Positions 26,438 to 35,137 of a stretch of 64,000 nucleotides of DNA are shown here, piece by piece. The position numbers and the translations under genes were made by a program. The notes under the pieces are model-generated. The model was not told where the DNA came from. It did no database searches and worked only from the letters and a program-made list of their open reading frames with translations. Source of the DNA: Zeaxanthinibacter enoshimensis (lineage in GTDB: Bacteria; Bacteroidota; Bacteroidia; Flavobacteriales; Flavobacteriaceae); contig NZ_SNYI01000001.1 of NCBI RefSeq assembly GCF_004362865.1, positions 806,001 to 870,000 on the forward strand, read 5' to 3'. The stretch's first letter is position 1. The number at the start of each line of letters is the position of its first letter.

Positions 26438-27427
26438 TCAGACCAGCTGGTTCGCTACAAGGTATTCTGCGATCTGAACCGCATTTGTGGCGGCACCTTT
26501 CCTCAGGTTGTCTGCCACGATCCACATATTCAGGGTATTCGGCTGGGATTCATCGCGCCGGATCCTGCCCACAAAGACATCGTCCTTATCATGGGCATAT
26601 ACGGGCATGGGATAGGTATTGGTCAGCGGGTTGTCCTGGACTACGATCCCAGGGCTCTCATTCAGGAGGCTCCGGACATCGGCAAGATCAAAGTCGTGCT
26701 CAAATTCCACATTCACAGATTCTGAATGTCCCCCGGAAGTCGGGATACGCACCGCTGTGGCCGTGACCGAGAAGCTCTTGTCATCAAGGATCTTCTGAGG
26801 CTCCTTGGAGAGCTTCATTTCTTCCTTGGTATACCCGTTCTCCATAAATACATCACAATGGGGGAGGGCATTCCGGTTGATGGGATAGGGGTAAGCCATG
26901 TCTCCCTGTATGCCGGCTACTTCGTTTTCGAGTTGTTTTACCGCCTTTACCCCGGTTCCGGAGACGGACTGGTAGGTAGAGACTACAACCCGCTTCATCC
27001 GGTATTTCTTATGCAGCGGGGCAAGCGCCAGTACCATTTGTATGGTAGAACAATTGGGGTTCGCAATGATCTTGTCGTCCTTGGTAAGACGGTCTGCATT
27101 GATCTCGGGTACGATCAGCTTCTTATCGGGATCCATGCGCCATGCGGAGGAATTATCGATCACGGTGGTACCTGCTTCGGCGAATCGCGGAGCCCATTGC
27201 AAAGAGGTATCACCCCCTGCAGAGAAGATGGCGATCTGCGGCTTAGCATTAACAGCTTCCTCCAACCCGATCACGGTATGTACCTTCCCATTAACGGATA
27301 TCTTTTTCCCCACGGATCGCTCAGAAGCAACCAACAGAAGCTCTGTCACCGGGAACTTTCTTTCGGCCAGTACTTTAAGCATTACTTCCCCTACCATCCC
27401 GGTAGCCCCTACAACAGCAATTTTCAT
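26438..27427 (-). CDS. asd: Aspartate-semialdehyde dehydrogenase
   Basis: 329 residues from ATG 27427 (MKIAVVGATGMVGE); an upstream in-frame start at 27460 is excluded because the promoter lies between the two. NADP-binding GATGMVGE, catalytic Cys126 in NPNCSTIQ, and the SGGHSESVNVEF segment with the catalytic His. Reduces aspartyl phosphate to the semialdehyde used for lysine/diaminopimelate, threonine and methionine. Between mscL and the S9 peptidase, both on the same strand but separated from it by terminators, so it is transcribed alone. Confidence 0.96.
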   Translation of the reverse strand: MKIAVVGATGMVGEVMLKVLAERKFPVTELLLVASERSVGKKISVNGKVHTVIGLEEAVNAKPQIAIFSAGGDTSLQWAPRFAEAGTTVIDNSSAWRMDPDKKLIVPEINADRLTKDDKIIANPNCSTIQMVLALAPLHKKYRMKRVVVSTYQSVSGTGVKAVKQLENEVAGIQGDMAYPYPINRNALPHCDVFMENGYTKEEMKLSKEPQKILDDKSFSVTATAVRIPTSGGHSESVNVEFEHDFDLADVRSLLNESPGIVVQDNPLTNTYPMPVYAHDKDDVFVGRIRRDESQPNTLNMWIVADNLRKGAATNAVQIAEYLVANQLV

Positions 27428-27446
27428 ATTATTCTGATTAAAAGGC

Positions 27447-27478
27447 CAAAGGTAATCCAAGAGGGCTTACCCGGCAAG
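27447..27478 (-). promoter_or_regulatory. Bacteroidota promoter of asd
   Basis: On the minus strand CTTG (complement of 27475-27478), 20-base spacer, TACCTTTG (complement of 27447-27454). Predicted start near 27440, 13 bases before the ATG. Confidence 0.6.
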
Positions 27479-27500
27479 CTGCTTAATTTAAATATGCAAT

Positions 27501-27521
27501 TTTATAACAAAATGTTATAAA
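27501..27521. promoter_or_regulatory. Perfect 9-base inverted repeat upstream of the asd promoter
   Basis: TTTATAACA-AAA-TGTTATAAA at 27501-27521, starting 23 bases upstream of the -33 element. It lies between the asd promoter and the mscL terminator and has no T run, so it looks more like an operator for a dimeric regulator than a terminator. No regulator is identified. Confidence 0.4.
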
Positions 27522-27534
27522 TGAAACTAGGAGC

Positions 27535-27573
27535 AAAAAAAGACCGCCAACCAGGGAGGCCCTGCCGGCGGTT
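27535..27573 (-). terminator. Intrinsic terminator downstream of mscL
   Basis: Stem ACCGCC / GGCGGT (27543-27548, 27567-27572) with an inner GGG/CCC pairing; T run on the minus strand from 27541 down to 27535. Confidence 0.8.
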
Positions 27574-27623
27574 TAAATTAATGAATAGCTAGTGCAGCGG
27601 TTGCCCCTGCAGGAGCACTATTT

Positions 27624-28034
27624 TTATTTCTTTTTCAGTAGGTCACGAATCTCTACTAAAAGCTCTTCCTGGGTCGGCCCCTTAGGAGCTGCCGGAGTCT
27701 CTTCTTTTGGTTTCTTGGTTTTGTTGTACGCTTTGACGATCAGGAACAGTACTAGACCTACAATGATCAGGTTCACGATCGAATTGATCCAGGCACCGTA
27801 TCGGATAGCATTTTCGGCCACATAGCCGGCTTCTCCTTCTACCCCTGAAGATTCAGTAAGTACCAGTTTCAGGTTCGCAAAGTCGACCCCTCCTGTAAAT
27901 TCACCCACGATGGGCATCATAATGTCATTGACAAAGCCATTGACCACGAGGCTTACTGCCCCGGCTAAGATCACAGCAACTGCAAACTCAATAACATTGC
28001 TGGTCATGATAAAATTCTTGAATTCCTTAAACAT
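27624..28034 (-). CDS. mscL: Large-conductance mechanosensitive channel
   Basis: 136 residues. N-terminal MFKEFKNFI amphipathic helix, first membrane helix NVIEFAVAVILAGAVSLVVN with the tightly packed small residues of the pore, periplasmic loop, second helix (INSIVNLIIVGLVLFLIV) and a C-terminal helical bundle ending in Lys. Homopentameric inner-membrane safety valve that opens on osmotic downshock. Length matches the family (about 130-140). Single gene with its own terminator. Confidence 0.96.
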   Translation of the reverse strand: MFKEFKNFIMTSNVIEFAVAVILAGAVSLVVNGFVNDIMMPIVGEFTGGVDFANLKLVLTESSGVEGEAGYVAENAIRYGAWINSIVNLIIVGLVLFLIVKAYNKTKKPKEETPAAPKGPTQEELLVEIRDLLKKK

Positions 28035-28128
28035 GTTGATAGTTGAATATGGTTAGTATTGTTTTAACATTCTTAAGGTAATCAAAAAATTTAAGTGGGC
28101 TGTGGATTGTTTATAAATTGCCAGGTTA

Positions 28129-29256
28129 TCAACCGGTTATCTTACGTCTTACGCGCTGGGAGATCCCGGTAATGAGTTCATAAGATATGGTTCCTGCAGC
28201 AGCGGCCAGCAGGTCTGCGGATGATTCCTTGCCAAAGACCACTACTTCATCGCCTTCCCTGCAATCGATACCGGTAACATCAACCATGATCATATCCATA
28301 CAAACATTCCCGATGATGGGTGCACGATTTCCACGGATGGTTACATAGCCTTTTCCATTGCCGTACTGCCTGCCAATACCATCTGCATGGCCCAGTGGCA
28401 GCGTCGCGGTACGGACCGGGGTAGAAGCCCGGAAAGCCCTGTTATACCCTACGCTCTCTCCTGCCCCTATCTCGTGAATCTGTGAGATCACTGTTTTAAG
28501 ACTGGCCACAGGGGTTAATTTGGAATCGTAAACCGCGTCGTTCCCGAATCCATAGAGGCCGATCCCGCTTCTGACCATATCGTACTGATGGTCCGGGTAA
28601 TTCAGGATGCCCGAGGTGTTGAGTAAGTGCCTGAGGGGGCGATAACCCAGTTCTTTCTCTACCGAAATACATATCCTGGCAAAACTCCGCAGTTGATCTT
28701 TCGTAAACTCCTTCTCAGCCGGGTCTTCAGAAGCAGCAAGGTGAGAGAAGACAGAAGCAACCCTAAGGCAGGGAATTATTTTGATCTCAGAAGCGATCTT
28801 CCCGGCGTGTTCCGGGGTAAAGCCCAGCCGGTTCAGCCCGGTATTGAATTTCAGGTGTACGGGGTATTCTTTCTGCCCTTCGTCCCTGGCCGTTTTGGCA
28901 AATCCTTCCAATAAATTTTCTGAGTAAAGTGCAGGTTCCAGGCACCTGGCAATAATGGTCTTATAGCTTATGGGTTGCGGATGAAGAACAAGGATAGGAC
29001 GGGTGATGCCGGCATCCCTGAGGGCAACTCCTTCGTTAGTATAGGCAACCGCGAAATAATCTGCCCCCAGTTCCTGTAACTTCAGGGCGATCCTGGCCGC
29101 TTCACTGCCATAAGCAAAAGCTTTTACAACGGCCATAAAGCGTGTTCCGGGCGCGATATGCGAAACCAGGTAGCGGTAATTATTTTCCAAAGCAGACAGG
29201 TCTATTTCCAGGACTGTCTCCCCGGTACTTGTCTTGTTATTATCTGGTCTTAACAT
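28129..29256 (-). CDS. alr: Alanine racemase
   Basis: 375 residues. PLP-binding Lys45 in AVVKAFAYG (usual form VVKADAYG), the family's substrate-binding Tyr in GYNRAF, and the N-terminal TIM-barrel followed by a C-terminal beta domain. Interconverts L- and D-alanine for peptidoglycan synthesis. 41 bases downstream of tdk on the same strand, so tdk-alr are likely co-transcribed, an arrangement seen in other Flavobacteriia. The Asp-to-Phe change right after the PLP lysine motif (KAFAYG) is a small departure from the common motif. Confidence 0.93.
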   Translation of the reverse strand: MLRPDNNKTSTGETVLEIDLSALENNYRYLVSHIAPGTRFMAVVKAFAYGSEAARIALKLQELGADYFAVAYTNEGVALRDAGITRPILVLHPQPISYKTIIARCLEPALYSENLLEGFAKTARDEGQKEYPVHLKFNTGLNRLGFTPEHAGKIASEIKIIPCLRVASVFSHLAASEDPAEKEFTKDQLRSFARICISVEKELGYRPLRHLLNTSGILNYPDHQYDMVRSGIGLYGFGNDAVYDSKLTPVASLKTVISQIHEIGAGESVGYNRAFRASTPVRTATLPLGHADGIGRQYGNGKGYVTIRGNRAPIIGNVCMDMIMVDVTGIDCREGDEVVVFGKESSADLLAAAAGTISYELITGISQRVRRKITG

Positions 29257-29297
29257 TACCGGGATCTCAATGGGTTCATTATTATCAGGGGTCGAAT

Positions 29298-29948
29298 TTA
29301 AGATTGGGTGGGATTGTTATTCTCTTTTTTGGCAACTTCTTCTGCTGAAACTTCCATCTTGCTGATCTTCTCTTTCAACATGGCTTTATAGAATGCTGCC
29401 CTGCTCAGTGGCTCGTATTCTTCGGTTTCACCCAGCAGGACCAGCTTATCGTTATTGGATTTCCTGAAACTGTAATTCGCGAGGTTGCCGGTGCGAGTAC
29501 AGATCGCATGAACTTTAGTTACGTATTCAGCGGTGGCCATAAGGTTGGGCATCGGACCAAAGGGATTCCCTTTAAAATCCATATCCAGTCCGGCCACTAC
29601 AACCCGGATCCCTTTATTAGCCAGGTCATTGCATACCGTAACGATCTCGTCATCAAAGAACTGTGCCTCGTCAATACCTACCACATCACATTGGTCTGCC
29701 AGGATCCGGATATTCGCTGCAGCAGGTACCGGGGTAGAACGGATTTCGTTCTCATCATGGGAAACCACTTTTTCCTCGTGGTAGCGGGTGTCTACCATGG
29801 GTTTAAATATTTCTACTTTCTGCTTGGCAAATTGCGCGCGTTTAAGTCGCCTGATGAGTTCTTCTGTCTTCCCCGAAAACATAGAACCGCATATGACTTC
29901 TATCCATCCGAATTGTTCTTTATGATTAACAGTGTTTTCGAGAAACAT
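29298..29948 (-). CDS. tdk: Thymidine kinase (type II)
   Basis: 216 residues. P-loop GSMFSGKT, DE motif in GIDEAQFF, lasso region with YSFRKSNND. Phosphorylates thymidine in the salvage pathway. The structural zinc site of type II kinases is degenerate: HAICTRTGN keeps one Cys where many relatives have C-x-x-C, and no second Cys pair is seen near the C-terminus; this is usual for the Bacteroidota form. Divergent from the hypothetical gene at 30056 and upstream of alr. Confidence 0.95.
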   Translation of the reverse strand: MFLENTVNHKEQFGWIEVICGSMFSGKTEELIRRLKRAQFAKQKVEIFKPMVDTRYHEEKVVSHDENEIRSTPVPAAANIRILADQCDVVGIDEAQFFDDEIVTVCNDLANKGIRVVVAGLDMDFKGNPFGPMPNLMATAEYVTKVHAICTRTGNLANYSFRKSNNDKLVLLGETEEYEPLSRAAFYKAMLKEKISKMEVSAEEVAKKENNNPTQS

Positions 29949-30055
29949 TTTGTAATTTTAGTCGAGGGAAACGGCTTTCTTAGCTGTCAAAGTACTTGAC
30001 GGTATAAAAGTATTAAAAAAGATAAACCTTTACCTTTAAGGAAAAATAAAAAGAG

Positions 30056-30730
30056 ATGAAAAGAAAATTAAAGGATGAGTTGAACCAGCTGGCGTCGGCG
30101 ATTCTCTCAGCCAAAGGGGAGATGGAGCTTTCCCAGCTTTACGAAGCCTCCAGGAAACTTTACGAAAAGATAGCGGTACTCAGGTTTATTGAAGATAAAC
30201 TCAACGATATTGAGATCGACGTGTCCAGCAATGCCATCGCCAATAAATTCGAGAAAATGGCCACTGCGGTCATGAATGAAAACAAGTCGGTTCCGGAGAG
30301 TAATCCTCACCAGGAGGATATTATCATTCCGGGAATGCAAACCATAAAGGATATGATCTCGGAAATGCCCGGCGAAGCGGATGTAGACCAGTTTTTCGCA
30401 GAATTCGTGGCCAAACCCAAGACGATAAAGAACGACAAGGAAGATGTAACCCCGGAAATTCCTAACGGGAAAAACAAAAGCCTGAACGAGACCCTGACCC
30501 AGAAGGTGATATCCGTAGGGCTTAATGACCGGCATGCATTTGTTAAACATCTTTTTAACGGCAGCACCGAAGACTTTAACCGGGTGATCTCCCAACTGAA
30601 CACCATAGATAACGAGGAGCGGTCCATAGCTTTTATCGAGAACATGGTAAAGCCCGACTATAACAACTGGGCCGGGCAGGAAGAAATTGCCTCGCGCTTC
30701 ATGTCGCTTATATCAAGAAGATTTTCCTGA
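30056..30730 (+). CDS. Conserved hypothetical protein (Flavobacteriia-type)
   Basis: 224 residues, not assignable to a function. Predicted all-helical and charged, no signal peptide or membrane segment. N-terminal 60 residues are helical with coiled-coil character (LASAILSAKGEMELSQLY, YEKIAVLRFIEDKL), the middle (80-145) is Pro/Asn/Lys-rich and probably flexible, and the C-terminal part (LNDRHAFVKHLFNGSTED to FMSLISRRF) is a compact helical domain. It lies between tdk (divergent) and rsmI and has its own terminator. Such layouts are common among conserved flavobacterial proteins of unknown role. Confidence 0.8.
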   Translation: MKRKLKDELNQLASAILSAKGEMELSQLYEASRKLYEKIAVLRFIEDKLNDIEIDVSSNAIANKFEKMATAVMNENKSVPESNPHQEDIIIPGMQTIKDMISEMPGEADVDQFFAEFVAKPKTIKNDKEDVTPEIPNGKNKSLNETLTQKVISVGLNDRHAFVKHLFNGSTEDFNRVISQLNTIDNEERSIAFIENMVKPDYNNWAGQEEIASRFMSLISRRFS

Positions 30731-30755
30731 TTAATCAACAATCATTGACCAAGTG

Positions 30756-30793
30756 AACCGGAAGCTGTCTTATGGCTTTCGGTTATTTTTTTT
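30756..30793 (+). terminator. Intrinsic terminator after the hypothetical gene
   Basis: Stem AACCGGAAGC / GCTTTCGGTT with one G-T pair, 9-base loop, then ATTTTTTTT. Confidence 0.85.
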
Positions 30794-30813
30794 AAAAAAC
30801 TGCAGCAGAAAAA

Positions 30814-31485
30814 ATGGGTAAATTATTTATTGTTCCCACGCCTATAGGAAATATGGAAGACATCACCCTCCGGGCCATCAGGGTTCTGAAAGAGGTAGAC
30901 CTTATCCTGGCCGAAGATACCCGTACCAGCGCCAAGCTCCTTCAGCGCTTCGAGATAGACACCCCCATGCTGAGCCATCATATGCATAACGAGCACAAGA
31001 CAGTTGAGGGACTGGTTTCTCGTCTTTCAGGAAATGAAACGATGGCTCTTATTTCGGATGCGGGAACTCCCGCAATTTCTGATCCGGGGTTCCTGCTGAC
31101 CCGGGCTTGTATTGAAGCCGGGGTAGACGTGGAATGTCTGCCGGGGGCTACTGCTTTTGTGCCCGCCCTGGTAAACAGCGGACTTCCCAATGACAAGTTT
31201 GTTTTTGAAGGTTTCCTGCCGCCTAAAAAAGGAAGGCAGACCAGGCTAACCCTACTGGCAGAGGAACCCAGAACTATGATCTTCTATGAATCCCCCTATA
31301 AACTGGTTAAAACCCTGACCGATTTTTCCCAGTACTTTGGGGAGGACAGGCCGGTCAGTGTTTCCCGGGAGCTCACCAAGATGTACGAGGAGCAGGTAAG
31401 GGGAACGCTGTCAGAAGTATCTGCTCATTTTGAACAAAATCCACCAAAAGGAGAACTGGTCATTATAGTTGGCGGTGCACGCTAG
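30814..31485 (+). CDS. rsmI: 16S rRNA (cytidine(1402)-2'-O)-methyltransferase
   Basis: 223 residues of the tetrapyrrole-methylase fold: LFIVPTPIGNMEDIT at the start, AEDTRTS, ISDAGTPAISDPG in the SAM pocket, and FYESPYKL. Methylates the ribose of C1402 in the 16S decoding centre. Length is at the short end of the family because the C-terminal extension of some members is missing. Preceded by a terminator, so it probably has a promoter within the 20 bases after it or is read through. Convergent with the AhpD-like gene (11 bases between stops). Confidence 0.95.
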   Translation: MGKLFIVPTPIGNMEDITLRAIRVLKEVDLILAEDTRTSAKLLQRFEIDTPMLSHHMHNEHKTVEGLVSRLSGNETMALISDAGTPAISDPGFLLTRACIEAGVDVECLPGATAFVPALVNSGLPNDKFVFEGFLPPKKGRQTRLTLLAEEPRTMIFYESPYKLVKTLTDFSQYFGEDRPVSVSRELTKMYEEQVRGTLSEVSAHFEQNPPKGELVIIVGGAR

Positions 31486-31496
31486 CACGTTGCGGA

Positions 31497-32093
31497 TCAG
31501 GAAGCTTTATGCTTCCCTTCTTCCCAGCCATGCTTGGAAAGATATTGCTTACCACTCTTGACTGCCCCTGCTTCTATGGTAGTCCCCATACTGTCATTCC
31601 ACCTGTTCAGGTAGCCAAAAAGGGATATCACGCCCAGGATCTCCACAATTTCTCCCTCATCCCAGTACCGGTGTAAACGTTCCGAAATTTCGGAATCTAC
31701 GGCATTGGGCACCTGTGATGCGGCCAGTGAAAAATCCAGGGCAGCTCTTTCTGCTTCTGAAAAGGCGGGATGGGTTCTGTAATCCCAAATATTATCCAGC
31801 TTCTCCTGCTCAGCCCCGTAGCGCTCTGCTGCCCGGATAGCATGTGCCTGGCAGTACCGGCAGCCCGTGGCGTTACTGCTCACCCATGCGATCATGCGTT
31901 TTAGTGCTGAAGTAACCTTGCCCTCGTTTGCCATAACAGCCTTGTTCAGGTTGATAAAAGCCTTGGAAATAGCCGGCCGGTGTTGCATGGTGAGAACCGA
32001 ATTGGGGCAGAATCCCAGTGTCTCGTTGAAAAATTCGGCCAGCTCGCGGGTAGCTTGGTCGTGAGTTGGGTCTAGAGGGGTTACCAGTGGCAT
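31497..32093 (-). CDS. AhpD-like / carboxymuconolactone decarboxylase family protein
   Basis: 198 residues from ATG 32093 (MPLVTPLDPTHDQ); a start at 32126 is possible but adds an atypical basic leader. The CMD-fold redox motif is intact: C-R-Y-C-Q-A-H, i.e. C-x-x-C-x-x-x-H as in AhpD, preceded by VSSNATG. Members reduce peroxides via the Cys pair, regenerated by a thiol carrier. Transcribed divergently from an OsmC-family gene (45-base gap), which is also thiol peroxidase-like, so the two may form an oxidative stress pair. Confidence 0.85.
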   Translation of the reverse strand: MPLVTPLDPTHDQATRELAEFFNETLGFCPNSVLTMQHRPAISKAFINLNKAVMANEGKVTSALKRMIAWVSSNATGCRYCQAHAIRAAERYGAEQEKLDNIWDYRTHPAFSEAERAALDFSLAASQVPNAVDSEISERLHRYWDEGEIVEILGVISLFGYLNRWNDSMGTTIEAGAVKSGKQYLSKHGWEEGKHKAS

Positions 32094-32102
32094 GTTTTTA
32101 CG

Positions 32103-32110
32103 TATTTTTG
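32103..32110 (+). promoter_or_regulatory. Possible -7 box (TATTTTTG) for the OsmC gene
   Basis: Exact TAnnTTTG match 28 bases before the OsmC ATG; no clear -33 TTTG. Confidence 0.4.
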
Positions 32111-32138
32111 AAGTCACAAGTAACAAAAAAATTTATTG

Positions 32139-32561
32139 ATGACGAATCATATCACGACACAGTGGAAGGGAAATATGGCCTTTGAGACCAATAATACTTC
32201 GGGCCTTAACTTTACTATAGATGCCAGCCCGGAAGATGGGGGAGAAGGTAACGGGATGCGGCCTAAAGCCCTTATGCTTTCTGCTCTTGCAGGATGCAGC
32301 GGACTGGATGTGGCCATGATGTTCCGGAAGATGAAACTTGAAGTAAGGGATTTCCGCATTGAAACCATTGCAGAACTTACAGAGGAACATCCAAAATATT
32401 ACGATAAAGTCACCGTTGAGTATCACTTTTTCGGGAAAGACCTTGCCGAAGCCAAGCTTCAGCGCGCTGTTGACCTCTCCGTTGAAAAATACTGCGGGGT
32501 AATGGAGATGTTCAGAAAATTTGCCGAGGTGAAGATCAATACTATATTTCACAACGAATAA
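32139..32561 (+). CDS. OsmC family protein
   Basis: 140 residues from ATG 32139. The two Cys of the OsmC/Ohr fold are present: one in ALAGCSGLD, one in EKYCGVM, which together reduce organic hydroperoxides in active members. No membrane segment. Divergent from the AhpD-like gene and followed after 72 bases by recJ, which has its own likely promoter. Exact substrate (organic peroxide or other) is unknown; some OsmC members are not peroxidases. Confidence 0.9.
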   Translation: MTNHITTQWKGNMAFETNNTSGLNFTIDASPEDGGEGNGMRPKALMLSALAGCSGLDVAMMFRKMKLEVRDFRIETIAELTEEHPKYYDKVTVEYHFFGKDLAEAKLQRAVDLSVEKYCGVMEMFRKFAEVKINTIFHNE

Positions 32562-32604
32562 CAGCCTGCCAAAACTGCTGCTGTCATTTTGCATTGTAAC
32601 CCTT

Positions 32605-32612
32605 TAATTTTG
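32605..32612 (+). promoter_or_regulatory. Possible -7 box (TAATTTTG) for recJ
   Basis: Exact TAnnTTTG match, start predicted near 32619; a TTTG lies 13 bases upstream, closer than usual. Confidence 0.4.
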
Positions 32613-32633
32613 CCCGAAAAGCGATCCTGATCC

Positions 32634-34322
32634 ATGCGTTGGACCCTGAAACCAAATCCCGACCCTGCAGTTGTAAAAGCGCTTGCCGATTCCCTGAACG
32701 TCGAGGAACTGGTTGCCCAGCTCCTGGTTCAGCGGGGGATAACCAATTACGAGGAAGCAAAAGCTTTTTTCCGACCGCAATTGCATCATTTGCACGATCC
32801 TTTCCTGATGAAGGATATGGATCTAGCTGTGGCACGTATCCTTCGGGCGATAGAAAGTGGCGAACGAATCCTGGTATACGGGGATTATGATGTGGATGGC
32901 ACTACGTCTGTTGCGCTCATGTCTTCTTACCTCCGCAGCAAATACCCGGAAATAGACACCTATATCCCGGATCGTTACGGAGAAGGTTACGGGGTATCTT
33001 TCCAGGGGATAGATTATGCCGAAGATAACGGCATCACGCTTATTATCGCACTGGACTGCGGGATCAAGGCTATTGAAAAGGTTTCTTATGCCAGGGAGAA
33101 AGGTATAGATTTCATTATTTGTGATCACCACAGGCCCGGCAGCCTGCTACCCGATGCAGTAGCGGTGCTCGATCCAAAACGGGAAGATTGTGAATACCCG
33201 TACAAGGAACTTTGTGGTTGCGGGGTAGGCTTTAAACTGATACAGGCATTGGGGACGACGTATGGAGAGGACATCCACAGTCTTTTGCCCTACCTGGACC
33301 TGGTAGCCACAGCGATCGGCGCAGATATCGTGCCCATTACGGGAGAGAACCGGGTACTTTCTTTCTATGGCCTGCAACAGATCAACAGCAATCCCAGGGC
33401 AGGATTCCGTGCGATCATTGAACAAACCAAGAAACGCGAATTCACGAATACGGATGTGGTCTTTATCATCGCTCCCCGCATCAATGCTGCAGGGCGTATG
33501 GAACACGGCAGGCATGCAGTGGCCTTGCTTACCGAGACCAGCCTGCAGCAAGCCCGGGAGATGGCTGCGGGAATAGAAGACTTTAATACGGAGAGGAAAG
33601 GGCTGGACCAAGAGATTACCGAAGAGGCTTTGCTCCAGATCCGTGAGAACAGGGAGGAAGAGCGCTTTACTTCCGTAGTTTACAAAGACAGCTGGCATAA
33701 AGGAGTGATAGGGATCGTGGCCTCCAGGTTGACAGAAACCTATTATCGGCCTACCCTCGTCTTCACCAAAAGCGGCGATAAACTCGCGGCCTCCGCCCGT
33801 TCGGTAAGAGGATTCGATGTGTACGAGGCCCTGGAAGGGTGCGCAGATTGTATCGAGCAGTTTGGCGGGCATAAATACGCGGCGGGGCTCACCCTGTCAG
33901 AGACCCAGTTCAGCACTTTTAAAGAACGTTTTGAAAAAGTAGTCGCGGCCAGTATAGACCCGGCCCTGCTCACGCCCGAAATAGCTGTAGATGCCAGGAT
34001 CAGCCTGTCACAAGTGAGTCCGAGGCTACTCCGTATCCTGGCCCAGTTTGCACCCTTTGGTCCGGGGAACCACGCGCCCCTCTTCATGGCCGAGAGATTG
34101 CAGGATACGGGTTATGCGAGGACAGTAGGGGGTGATGGCAAACACTTGAAATTAGGGGTTGTTCAAAAAGGAAGCAGGCCTGTAAGCGCTATCGGTTTTA
34201 ACCTGGGACACCAGCTGCCCACAGTACAGGGAGGTAAATTCTTTGATGCGGTCTTTGCCCTGGAAGAAAATGAATGGAACGGCTCGGTGAGCATCCAGCT
34301 AAAACTGAAAGATCTGCGCTAA
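32634..34322 (+). CDS. recJ: Single-stranded-DNA-specific exonuclease RecJ
   Basis: 562 residues. DHH phosphoesterase motifs in order: YGDYDVDGTTS (I), ALDCGIK (II), CDHHRPG (III, the DHH), VATAIGADIVP (IV); DHHA1 domain with SVRGFDVYEAL and FGGHKYAAG; C-terminal OB fold. Degrades single-stranded DNA 5'-3' in mismatch and recombination repair. Length is normal. Its TAA overlaps the convergent lpxH stop by 4 bases. Confidence 0.96.
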   Translation: MRWTLKPNPDPAVVKALADSLNVEELVAQLLVQRGITNYEEAKAFFRPQLHHLHDPFLMKDMDLAVARILRAIESGERILVYGDYDVDGTTSVALMSSYLRSKYPEIDTYIPDRYGEGYGVSFQGIDYAEDNGITLIIALDCGIKAIEKVSYAREKGIDFIICDHHRPGSLLPDAVAVLDPKREDCEYPYKELCGCGVGFKLIQALGTTYGEDIHSLLPYLDLVATAIGADIVPITGENRVLSFYGLQQINSNPRAGFRAIIEQTKKREFTNTDVVFIIAPRINAAGRMEHGRHAVALLTETSLQQAREMAAGIEDFNTERKGLDQEITEEALLQIRENREEERFTSVVYKDSWHKGVIGIVASRLTETYYRPTLVFTKSGDKLAASARSVRGFDVYEALEGCADCIEQFGGHKYAAGLTLSETQFSTFKERFEKVVAASIDPALLTPEIAVDARISLSQVSPRLLRILAQFAPFGPGNHAPLFMAERLQDTGYARTVGGDGKHLKLGVVQKGSRPVSAIGFNLGHQLPTVQGGKFFDAVFALEENEWNGSVSIQLKLKDLR

Positions 34323-35095
34323 GGCTGGGAGTCTTCGTATTTTTTCAGCAGTAATTCCTTGCCATCATAAACGGCATAGGTGAAATACGAGATCCAGTCG
34401 CCAAGGTTGACATAAGTAGACTTCCCGTTCAGGTCTATCTGCAGGGGCAGGTGCCGGTGACCGAAGACAAAAAAGTCATAATGCTGTTCTTCCAGCTTTC
34501 GCTTGGCGTATTGTACCAGCCATTCTTTGTCTTCCCCCAGGAATTTAATATCCTCGTCCCCGGAAATAAGTTTATTCTTTACAGAAAAATACTGCGCCAC
34601 CCGTACTCCCAGGTCCGGGTGTAGCCAGCGGTAGAACCATTTGGCGACAGGGTTTGTAAACACTTTCTTCATCCGCTTAAACCCGAGATCCCCGGGCCCT
34701 AACCCATCTCCATGCCCGATAAAGAACGAGCTATTTCCTAACCTGAATTGCTGTGGGGTATGAAAGACCGGGATCTGAAGTTCTTCTTCAAAATACCCAT
34801 GCATCCAGAGATCGTGGTTGCCCACGAAATAAAAGACAGGGATGCCGGCATCAGAAAACTCGGCCAGTTTACCCAGGGTCCTGGTAAAGCCTTTAGGAAC
34901 TACGGATTTGTACTCGAACCAGAAATCGAAGAGATCGCCGAGAAGGAAGAGCGCAGCGGTCTCTTCTTTTATACTGTCTAACCAGGCGACGAATTTTTTT
35001 TCACGGCTAAGGCTGGTCTTGTGGTCCGGTGCCCCCAGGTGATGGTCGCTTGCAAAATAGACTTTCTTTCCGTTTGGTATCTGGAGGTCCTTCAT
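34319..35095 (-). CDS. lpxH: UDP-2,3-diacylglucosamine diphosphatase
   Basis: 258 residues. Calcineurin-like metallophosphoesterase motifs: SDHHLG, LLGDLFDFW, VGNHDLW, IGHGDGLG and FGHRHLPL. The FDFW and HDLW elements and the C-terminal LGDWISYFTY fit the LpxH branch rather than generic phosphatases. Hydrolyses UDP-2,3-diacylglucosamine to lipid X in lipid A synthesis at the inner membrane surface. 42 bases downstream of queD on the same strand. Confidence 0.9.
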   Translation of the reverse strand: MKDLQIPNGKKVYFASDHHLGAPDHKTSLSREKKFVAWLDSIKEETAALFLLGDLFDFWFEYKSVVPKGFTRTLGKLAEFSDAGIPVFYFVGNHDLWMHGYFEEELQIPVFHTPQQFRLGNSSFFIGHGDGLGPGDLGFKRMKKVFTNPVAKWFYRWLHPDLGVRVAQYFSVKNKLISGDEDIKFLGEDKEWLVQYAKRKLEEQHYDFFVFGHRHLPLQIDLNGKSTYVNLGDWISYFTYAVYDGKELLLKKYEDSQP

Positions 35096-35137
35096 TTGCT
35101 CATAAATATAAGGAAAATGAAATGCGCCGCTGGGGTC

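Noticed and set aside
29298-29948. Thymidine kinase inactivated by loss of zinc cysteines
   Set aside because: P-loop, DE motif and lasso are intact, and the reduced zinc site is usual for the Bacteroidota form.
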